NCBI RefSeq assembly: GCF_947495735.1
Contig: NZ_CANMAA010000022.1
Coordinates: forward strand, 1 to 47,850
DNA from: an uncultured Pseudokineococcus sp.
GTDB taxonomy: Bacteria; Actinomycetota; Actinomycetes; Actinomycetales; Quadrisphaeraceae
Reading direction: 5' to 3'
DNA: 47,850 nt
Shown here: piece after piece, positions 41,996 to 47,850 of the stretch
Position numbering within the stretch: the stretch's first letter is position 1
How the letters are laid out: every line of letters starts with the position of its first letter
Position numbers and translations under genes: made by a program
Notes under the pieces: model-generated
The model's input: the letters and a program-made list of their open reading frames with translations, nothing else
The model's database searches: none
What the model was told of the DNA's origin: nothing

Positions 41996-42070
41996 GCGAC
42001 GCGACGGCGCCCGCGCCGGGCCTTCACCCGACCGGCCCAGCCCTCGTCCGACGACGGCGACCGGTCCTCG

Positions 42071-42862
42071 TCAGCCGTCGCGCCAGTCGTCCGAGCCCAG
42101 GTGCGACCCGGCCATGGGGCCCATCTGCGTCATGCCCCCGTCCGCGACGAACGACGCACCGGTCACGTAGGACGCCTCGTCGCTGCAGAGGAAGGCGACC
42201 ACGGCGGCCATCTCGTCGGCGCTGCCCACCCGGCCGAGAGGGACGCCGGGGCGCGCCTCGTCCGCCGGGTCGACGTCCTCGGCGCCCGTCAGGGGGGTGG
42301 CGACCTCCCCCGGTCCCACGCTGTTGACGGTGATGCCGTGACGGCCCAGCTCGACCGCCGCCGTCTTCACCAGACCGCCGAGGCCGTGCTTGGCCGCGAC
42401 GTAGTCCGCCGCGCCGACCCGCGGCTGGTGCTCGTGGACGCTCGTGACCGCGACGATGCGCCCGCCCGTGCCCGCGGCGACCATCCGGCGCGCGGCGCGC
42501 TGCATCCCGAGGAACGCCCCGTCCAGGTTGACGCGCATGCGCGTGCGCCACTCCTCGTACGGCAGGTCGAGGAACGGCCCGCCGCTCCCGCCGCCCGCGT
42601 TGCTCACGAAGGCCCGCAGCTCGCCGCCGAGGGCCTCGGCGAGCTCGTCGACGACGTCGACGGCCCCGGGGAGCTGCTCCAGGTCCAGGCGGGCGACCTC
42701 GGCGCGACGACCGGCCGCCCGGACCTCCTCCGCCGTGCCGAGGGCTCCCTGCTCGTCCTCGTGCCAGGTGATGCCGACGTCGAAGCCGGCGCGGGCGAGC
42801 GCGACGGCGCTCGCCTTCCCGATGCCCGAGTCCGACGCCGTGACGATCGCTGTGCGGCTCAT
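42071..42862 (-). CDS. Short-chain dehydrogenase/reductase
   Basis: NAD(P)-dependent classical SDR of 263 residues. The cofactor motif is TASDSGIGKASAVALA (TGxxxGxG form), the NNAG equivalent is SNAGGGSGG, and the active site is Ser in VTSVHEHQP with Tyr and Lys in DYVAAKHGLGG. The C-terminus VTGASFVADGGMTQMGP is typical, followed by an extra tail. An insertion gives HEHQP after the catalytic Ser. Substrate unknown; an alcohol, sugar or short-chain ketone is possible. ATG 42862 is 8 bases from a TAGCGT -10 box (42871-42876), so the message is probably leaderless. Confidence 0.9.
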   Translation of the reverse strand: MSRTAIVTASDSGIGKASAVALARAGFDVGITWHEDEQGALGTAEEVRAAGRRAEVARLDLEQLPGAVDVVDELAEALGGELRAFVSNAGGGSGGPFLDLPYEEWRTRMRVNLDGAFLGMQRAARRMVAAGTGGRIVAVTSVHEHQPRVGAADYVAAKHGLGGLVKTAAVELGRHGITVNSVGPGEVATPLTGAEDVDPADEARPGVPLGRVGSADEMAAVVAFLCSDEASYVTGASFVADGGMTQMGPMAGSHLGSDDWRDG

Positions 42863-42870
42863 GCACCGGC

Positions 42871-42876
42871 ACGCTA
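42871..42876 (-). promoter_or_regulatory. -10 box of the SDR gene (leaderless)
   Basis: TAGCGT on the minus strand, 8 bases before the ATG. Confidence 0.45.
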
Positions 42877-42933
42877 GGCGCGGCGTCCGCCGACCGCCCT
42901 CCGAGCGAGCACCCCCTCGGGGCGGGGTGGGGC

Positions 42934-45123
42934 TCAGGCCCGCCGGGGGGCGGGCGTCGTCGGGGCCGGGCTCCCGGCGCCCTTGAGCGCGTACATGGCG
43001 GCGTCGGCCGCCCGGAGCAGGCCGGGCCCGTCCGCGCCGTCGGGGACGTCCTGGGCGCAGGCGGTGCCGATGGTGGCGTGCAGCACCAGCGAGCGACCGG
43101 CCACGGACATCGGCACCGCGAGCGCCGCCCGCAGGCGGTCGGCGATCCCGTCGGCCTGCGCGCGCGAGGTCCCCTCGCACAGCACCGTGAACTCGTCCCC
43201 GCCCCAGCGGGCGGCGGTGTCCCCCGGGCGCAGCAGGCCCTGCACGCGGTGCGCGGCCTCGACGAGCACGAGGTCGCCGACGTGGTGGCCGTGGGTGTCG
43301 TTGACGGCCTTGAACCCGTCCAGGTCCAGGAACAGCACCGAGGTGTCGCGGGCCTGCCGCGCGGCGCGCGCCAGCGCGTGGTCCAGCCGGTCGGAGAACA
43401 GCCCCCGGTTCGGCAGGCCCGTCAGGGCGTCGTGCAGGGCGCGGTGGGTCAGCTCGGCCTCCAGCGCCCGCTGCGCCGCGGCGTCCTCGACGTGCATGAC
43501 CAGCTGCGCGGGCTGGTCCCCGTCGGCCTCCACCCGCGACGTCGTCACCGTGACCGGCACCACGCCCCCGTCGGCGTGGACGAAGCGCACCGCGATCTGG
43601 ACCGTCCCCGGGCCGGTCAGCGACCGGCACGCGGCGACGGCGCGGGCGCGGTCCTCGACGTGGGTGACGCCGAAGAGGTCGCCCCCGACGACCTGCTCGG
43701 CCGGGCGGCCCAGCAGGCGCTCCAGGGCCGTGTTGCACCGCACCACCACCCCCCGGGTGTCCAGGACGGCCATCCCGATCGGCGCGTTCTCGAACGCGCT
43801 GCGGAAGTCGACGTCCGGTGCTCCCCCGACGAGCGGCGGCGGCGCGGCCAGCCCGGCGTCGTCCTCCGGCGGCGGGACGGCGCCCAGCACGACGGCGGCC
43901 CCCGGGTACCCCGTGACGACCCTGCCCAGCAGCGCGGTGGCCGCGCGCAGGACGAGCTCGCGGTCGTAGGTCAGCACGTAGTCGAAGCGGCGGTCCGCGG
44001 CCCTCCCGCGGTCGTGCAGGTCGCGGGCCACCAGCGCGCCCGTGAAGTGCGGGCTGACCACGACCACGGCCCACTCGGGGCAGATCGGGTCGTCCGGGTC
44101 CAGCAGCCCGCCCCGGACCCCCTGGACGGGCTCGACCGGCATCCCCTTCCCCAGCACCGCCACGAGCGCGGCGCGGGCCGCCACCTGCTGGTAGCGCGCC
44201 GCGGTCCCGGGGCTGAAGAACCGCGCGTCCTCGATCGAGGACAGCAGCACCGTCATCGGACCGCACGCCAGCGCCTGCCCCTCCAGGTGCTGGCTCATCG
44301 CCTGCAGCAGCGGCTTGGTCGACCGCTGGACCACCTGGCCGACGGCCACGTCCTCGAAGACGCTGCCGCGCGGGGCCACCGGGCGTCGCGGTCGCACCAT
44401 CACGACCGGGCGGTCCGGCGCGGGCGGCGGCGCCGCGAGGTCCCCGGGGCGCCCGAAGAGCCAGCCCTGGCCCAGCGTGGCGCCCATCGCCAGCGCCGTC
44501 CGCAGGTGCTCCTCGGTCTCGACGCCCTCGGCGAGCACGGTCGCCCCGGTGCGCTCGGCGTGCGCGCTCACCGCCGCGACGACCTGCGCCAGGGGCGCGT
44601 CGGGACGACGGCGCAGCAGCCCCAGGTCCAGCTTGACGACGTCGGGCTCCAGCAGCGGCATCAGGGCCAGGGAGAGCGGGTCCGCGCCCACGTCGTCCAC
44701 GGCGACCCCCCAGCCCTGGCTGCGCACCCACGCCACGGTCCGCAGCAGGTCGGCGGGCCGCCACGCCAGCGACCGCTCGGTCAGCTCCACGACGACGCGC
44801 AGCTCGCGCCCCGCGCGCTCTACCAGGTGCCGGACGGCTGCCGGCGGAGAGGTCATGACCTCCGGCTCGAGGTTGACGAACAGGGTGAGCGGCGAGGCGA
44901 GCCGCGCCCGCAGGGCCCCCTCCACGGCGGCCGCACGGCACGCCCACTCCACCTCCGGCAGGCGTCCCTGCTCCCGGGCGGCCCGTAGGAGCGCCACCGG
45001 GGACTCGTGCTCGGACCCCGCCGCCCCCCGGGCGAGCGCCTCGTAGCCCACCACCGCGCGCGTCCCCAGGGACACGACGGGCTGGTACACGGACCTGATG
45101 GCCGTTGTCTCGACCTGGGTCAC
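42934..45123 (-). CDS. c-di-GMP enzyme: EAL-DICT-PAS-GGDEF
   Basis: A 729-residue bifunctional-looking c-di-GMP protein, soluble. Order: EAL phosphodiesterase domain (about 1-225) with YEALARG, FVNLEPEVM, ELTERSL, AVDDVGADPLSL, VKLDLGLL, AEGVETEEH and GQGWLFGRP; a DICT sensory domain (about 255-400) from SVFEDVAVGQVVQRSTK; a PAS domain (about 430-550) from AFENAPIGMAVLDTRG; and a GGDEF cyclase (about 560-720) with RWGGDEF and an RPGD inhibitory site five residues before it. Both catalytic sites look intact, with DDVG in place of DDFG. Order is reversed from the usual PAS-GGDEF-EAL. GTG 45123 follows AGGGGA; a GTG at 45141 has no ribosome site. The signal sensed is unknown. Confidence 0.92.
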   Translation of the reverse strand: MTQVETTAIRSVYQPVVSLGTRAVVGYEALARGAAGSEHESPVALLRAAREQGRLPEVEWACRAAAVEGALRARLASPLTLFVNLEPEVMTSPPAAVRHLVERAGRELRVVVELTERSLAWRPADLLRTVAWVRSQGWGVAVDDVGADPLSLALMPLLEPDVVKLDLGLLRRRPDAPLAQVVAAVSAHAERTGATVLAEGVETEEHLRTALAMGATLGQGWLFGRPGDLAAPPPAPDRPVVMVRPRRPVAPRGSVFEDVAVGQVVQRSTKPLLQAMSQHLEGQALACGPMTVLLSSIEDARFFSPGTAARYQQVAARAALVAVLGKGMPVEPVQGVRGGLLDPDDPICPEWAVVVVSPHFTGALVARDLHDRGRAADRRFDYVLTYDRELVLRAATALLGRVVTGYPGAAVVLGAVPPPEDDAGLAAPPPLVGGAPDVDFRSAFENAPIGMAVLDTRGVVVRCNTALERLLGRPAEQVVGGDLFGVTHVEDRARAVAACRSLTGPGTVQIAVRFVHADGGVVPVTVTTSRVEADGDQPAQLVMHVEDAAAQRALEAELTHRALHDALTGLPNRGLFSDRLDHALARAARQARDTSVLFLDLDGFKAVNDTHGHHVGDLVLVEAAHRVQGLLRPGDTAARWGGDEFTVLCEGTSRAQADGIADRLRAALAVPMSVAGRSLVLHATIGTACAQDVPDGADGPGLLRAADAAMYALKGAGSPAPTTPAPRRA

Positions 45124-45223
45124 CGACGTTCCCCTCACCACGGACCGCGATCGACGCGGTGCTCGGTTTACACCCTAAGTCGCCCGGTCCGTCGCGAACA
45201 GGGCGAACGGGCGATCAGGCGGG

Positions 45224-46471
45224 TCAGAGCAGGTACTGGAAGACCTGGCTGCCCGGCTCCAGCCGCTCGACGTCGAGGCCCGTCTCGGCCATGCGCCGCA
45301 CCAGGGGGGCGAGGTCCTCGGGGCGGGCGACCTCGACGCCGATGAGGGCGGGCCCGGTCTCCCGGCTGTTGCGCTTGACGTACTCGAAGCGCGTGATGTC
45401 GTCGTCGGGGCCCAGCACCTCGTCGAGGAAGCTCCGCAGCGCGCCGGGCTCCTGGGCGAACTGGACGAGGAAGTAGTGCTTGAGGCCCTCGTGGACCAGC
45501 GACCGCTCGAGGACCTCGCCGTAGCGGCTGACGTCGTTGTTGCCGCCGGACAGGACGCAGACGACGTCCTGCCCCGGCTCGACGGCCACCACCGACCCGA
45601 GGGCGGCGCTCGCCAGCGCGCCCGCGGGCTCGGCGATGACGCCGTCCACCTGGTAGAGCCGGAGCATCTCGGTGCAGACGCGCCCCTCGGGGACCACGAC
45701 GAGCTCGGCGCCGCTGTCGCGCACCAGCGGCAGCGTCACGGCCCCGGCGGTGCGCACGGCCGCGCCGTCGACGAAGGTCTCCACGTCGACGAGCGGCACC
45801 GGCCGGCCCGCCGCCACCGCCGCGGCCATGGACGCGGCGCCCGCGGGCTCGACGCCGACCAGCCGGGTGCCGGGGTGCCGCTCGCGCATCCACGTGCCCG
45901 TGCCGGCGAGCAGGCCACCGCCGCCGACCGGCACGACGAGGACGTCCGGGGCGCGGCCGAGCTGCTCGACGACCTCGCACGCGACCGTGCCCTGGCCGGC
46001 GGCCGTCCGCGGGTCGTCGAAGGCGGGGACGACGACGGCGCCGGTGCGCTCCGCCTCCTCGCGGGTGGCGGCCAGCGCGTCGTCGTAGACGTCGCCGACG
46101 ACGACGACCTCGACGCAGGCGCCGCCGAGGGCCGCGATCCGCTCGCGCTTCTGGCGCGGGGTCGTGCGCGGCACCACGACGCGCCCGCGGACGCCGAGCT
46201 CGCGGCAGGCGGCGGCGACGCCCTGCCCGTGGTTGCCGGCGCTCGCGCACACGACGCCCCGGGCCAGCTCGGCCTCGGAGAGCTGGGCGATGAGGTTGTA
46301 GGCCCCGCGGACCTTGTAGGAGCGGACGGCCTGGAGGTCCTCGCGCTTGAGGTGCACGCGCGCGCCCGTGGCCTCCGACAGGCGCGCCGAGAGCTGCAGC
46401 GGGGTCCGCTGCACCGCCCCCGCCAGGCGCCGCGCGGCCTCCTCGACCGCGTCGGCCGTCACCGGCGGCAC
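45224..46471 (-). CDS. ilvA: Threonine ammonia-lyase
   Basis: PLP enzyme deaminating threonine to 2-oxobutanoate, first step to isoleucine. The 415-residue protein has the PLP lysine K53 in VRSYKVRGAYN, substrate loop SAGNHGQG, phosphate-binding VGGGGLLAG, and CVLSGGNND; the last 80 residues form one ACT-like regulatory module with FLVQFAQEPGALRSFLDEVL and ITRFEYVKRNS. This is the short single-regulatory-domain form of corynebacteria and relatives, likely inhibited by isoleucine. GTG 46471 has no ribosome site. A good AGGAG (46536-46540) stands 7 bases before an in-frame ATC codon at 46528, which would add 19 residues. A TAGCAT box lies at 46604-46609. Confidence 0.93.
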   Translation of the reverse strand: MPPVTADAVEEAARRLAGAVQRTPLQLSARLSEATGARVHLKREDLQAVRSYKVRGAYNLIAQLSEAELARGVVCASAGNHGQGVAAACRELGVRGRVVVPRTTPRQKRERIAALGGACVEVVVVGDVYDDALAATREEAERTGAVVVPAFDDPRTAAGQGTVACEVVEQLGRAPDVLVVPVGGGGLLAGTGTWMRERHPGTRLVGVEPAGAASMAAAVAAGRPVPLVDVETFVDGAAVRTAGAVTLPLVRDSGAELVVVPEGRVCTEMLRLYQVDGVIAEPAGALASAALGSVVAVEPGQDVVCVLSGGNNDVSRYGEVLERSLVHEGLKHYFLVQFAQEPGALRSFLDEVLGPDDDITRFEYVKRNSRETGPALIGVEVARPEDLAPLVRRMAETGLDVERLEPGSQVFQYLL

Positions 46472-46603
46472 GGGGGCGCCGGGGCCGGTCGTGCGCGAGG
46501 GGGGCGGGACGGGTGCTCCGGCGTCGATGGCGTCGCTCCTGCGGTCGCGGTCGCGGCCGCGGCGCTCCGGCGACCTCGTGCGGGCGTCGAGCCCGCGCGC
46601 CGG

Positions 46604-46609
46604 ATGCTA
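46604..46609 (-). promoter_or_regulatory. -10 box upstream of ilvA
   Basis: TAGCAT on the minus strand; predicted transcript start near 46597, about 125 bases before GTG 46471 but only about 70 before the ATC codon with a ribosome site. It overlaps the terminator region of the symporter gene only slightly. Confidence 0.4.
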
Positions 46610-46613
46610 GACG

Positions 46614-46667
46614 CGCCGGCTCCGGCGGCCCCCGGGCGTCCGCCGACCGGGCGCCCCGGAGCCGGCG
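46614..46667 (-). terminator. Terminator after the symporter gene
   Basis: CGCCGGCTCCGG (46614-46625) and its exact complement (46656-46667) enclose a 30-base GC-rich loop, 38 bases past the symporter stop. Confidence 0.7.
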
Positions 46668-46704
46668 GGGAGGCCGGGCGGGTCCGGCGGCGCGCCCGCC
46701 GACC

Positions 46705-47667
46705 TCACCCGCCGACGGCGGTCGGGGGGCGGGCCCCGGCGTCGACGGGCCGGCGCGCCCACCAGGAGGCGAGGGCCGAGCCCGAGATGTTGTGCCACAC
46801 CGAGAAGAGGGCGGCCGGCAGCGCGGCGAGCGGGGCGAAGTGCGCCGTCGCCAGGGCCGCGGCGAGCCCGGAGTTCTGCATGCCGACCTCGAGGGTCACG
46901 GCCCGTGAGGCCGCCTCGCCCACGCCCGTCACGCGTCCGACGACCCGGCCGACGGCGAGACCGAGCACGTTGTGCGCCACCACGGCCAGGAGGACGAGCA
47001 GGCCGGCGGACCGGACGGCGTCCGCGTTGGCGCCCACGACGGCCGCGACCACGACGACGATCCCCAGCACCGAGAGCAGGGGCAGCAGCGGCAGCGCGCG
47101 CTCCACCGCGGCCGGCGCCAGCCGGCGCACCAGGGCGCCGGCGACGACGGGGAGCAGGACCACCTGCAGGATGGACAGGACGAGCGAGGACGCCGGCACC
47201 TCCAGGACCGAGCCCGCCAGCCACAGCACGAGCAGCGGCGTGAGGACCGGCGCCAGGAGCGTCGAGACGGTGGTCATGGCCACCGACAGGGCGACGTCGC
47301 CGCGCGCGAGGTGCACGACGACGTTCGACGCCGTGCCGCCCGGCGACGCGCCGACGAGCACCATCCCCACCGCGAGCAGGGGGTCGAGGTCCAGCAGGAC
47401 CGCCACGCCCCAGCCGAGCAGCGGCATCACCGAGTACTGGGCGAGGACCCCGACCGCGACGGCGCGGGGACGCCGGCCGAGGACGGCGAAGTCCCGGGGC
47501 CGCAGCGTGAGCCCCATCCCGAACATGATGACGCCGAGCAGGAGGGGCACCCGCGGAGCCAGCGTGGCGGTCTCGTCCGGGGCGAGCAGCCCCACGACGA
47601 GGCCGCCGACGACGAGCAGCCCGAACCACGTGCCCACGAACCCCGCTACCCGCACCAGGACGCCCAC
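46705..47667 (-). CDS. Bile acid:sodium symporter family (BASS) protein
   Basis: A 320-residue membrane protein with about nine hydrophobic helices and the BASS/ASBT landmarks VIMFGMGLTLRPRDF, VGASPGGTASNVVVHLARGD (crossover region of the first repeat) and TLEVGMQNSGLAAALATAHF (second sodium site). Bacterial members move pantoate, keto acids or other organic anions with sodium; the substrate here is unknown. GTG 47667 follows GAGGAGGGGGAG at the right spacing, and a TAGCGT -10 box lies at 47714-47719. Same strand as ilvA but separated by a terminator. Confidence 0.92.
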   Translation of the reverse strand: MGVLVRVAGFVGTWFGLLVVGGLVVGLLAPDETATLAPRVPLLLGVIMFGMGLTLRPRDFAVLGRRPRAVAVGVLAQYSVMPLLGWGVAVLLDLDPLLAVGMVLVGASPGGTASNVVVHLARGDVALSVAMTTVSTLLAPVLTPLLVLWLAGSVLEVPASSLVLSILQVVLLPVVAGALVRRLAPAAVERALPLLPLLSVLGIVVVVAAVVGANADAVRSAGLLVLLAVVAHNVLGLAVGRVVGRVTGVGEAASRAVTLEVGMQNSGLAAALATAHFAPLAALPAALFSVWHNISGSALASWWARRPVDAGARPPTAVGG

Positions 47668-47713
47668 GAGCTCCCCCTCCTCGGCGACCGGCCCTCGCGG
47701 TCGCGACCGCCGG

Positions 47714-47719
47714 ACGCTA
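47714..47719 (-). promoter_or_regulatory. -10 box of the symporter gene
   Basis: TAGCGT on the minus strand about 46 bases before the GTG start. Any -35 box would lie in the homopolymer at the contig end, so it cannot be read. Confidence 0.4.
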
Positions 47720-47728
47720 GACCGCCGG

Positions 47729-47850
47729 GGGGGGGGGGGGGGGGGGGCGGGCCCCCCCCCCCGCCGGGGGGGGGGGGCGGGCCCCCCCCCCCCCCGGGGC
47801 GCCCGCCGCGCCCCCCCCCCCCCCCCCCCCCCCCCGACGCCCCCCCCCGG
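47729..47850. other. G/C homopolymer contig end
   Basis: Runs of G and C of up to about 25 bases, with no gene or motif. Like the first 145 bases this looks like an assembly artefact, not chromosomal sequence. Confidence 0.8.

Noticed and set aside
42071-44947. 958-codon fusion of SDR with upstream sequence
   Set aside because: The extension lies out of frame inside the EAL-GGDEF gene; the SDR has its own ATG and -10 box at 42862-42876.

Overview
The window is a 47.85 kb piece of a very GC-rich chromosome, almost certainly from an actinobacterium. The evidence is GC-dominated third codon positions, frequent GTG starts, bldC, a DUF3073 gene, an actinobacterial-style split FGAM synthase (purS/purQ/purL) followed by an SCP-like gene, and TANNNT -10 boxes a few bases before start codons. 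The bldC - DUF3073 - purM - purF order resembles that of streptomycetes. I cannot fix the genus; a Kineosporiales or Micrococcales-type organism would fit. Both ends dissolve into pure G/C homopolymer (about 1-145 and 47729-47850), so the window looks like a whole contig with artefactual ends.

Left part (1-26.1 kb): mostly housekeeping genes. A secreted NlpC/P60 peptidase sits under a recognisable c-di-AMP (ydaO) riboswitch. Then come a mini J-domain protein, a HAD hydrolase, the precorrin-6A reductase CobK, an MT0933-type small protein, a plant/actinobacterial-type phosphofructokinase, peptide deformylase and BldC. The purine genes follow in blocks, all on the minus strand: purF-purM (7.1-9.8 kb), purL-SCP (13.2-16.0 kb), purS-purQ (17.2-18.2 kb) and purD-purC (23.9-26.1 kb). 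Together they cover PRPP amidation, GAR, FGAM, AIR and SAICAR synthesis; purN/purH, purE/purK and purB are not here. Between the blocks lie three tandem PH-like membrane genes, RtcB, a VanY-type peptidase, a DUF3105/DUF305 pair, an MBL hydrolase/DUF1990 pair, a pyridine-nucleotide disulfide oxidoreductase and a DUF3500 protein.

Right part (26.3-40.4 kb): sugar catabolism. First is a polyol ABC importer (binding protein plus two permeases, no ATPase) with mannitol 2-dehydrogenase. Next is a LacI-family island: D-2-hydroxyacid dehydrogenase, a TIM-barrel isomerase, a DUF993 aldolase-like protein, a Gfo/Idh dehydrogenase, a DUF2264 glycosidase-like protein, the LacI regulator and glycerate kinase. 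LacI-type palindromes lie at two promoters of the island (about 31328-31341 and 35827-35842). The set reads as an uncharacterised route from a glycoside to phosphoglycerate and is the best candidate here for new biology.

The last 7 kb holds a two-domain VOC protein, a secreted AMIN-like protein, an SDR, a c-di-GMP enzyme (EAL-DICT-PAS-GGDEF), threonine ammonia-lyase and a bile-acid:sodium symporter homologue. A second theme is the number of short tandem repeats in intergenic DNA, above all two separate arrays of exactly 4 x 41 bp with related units (3028-3191 and 17057-17220).
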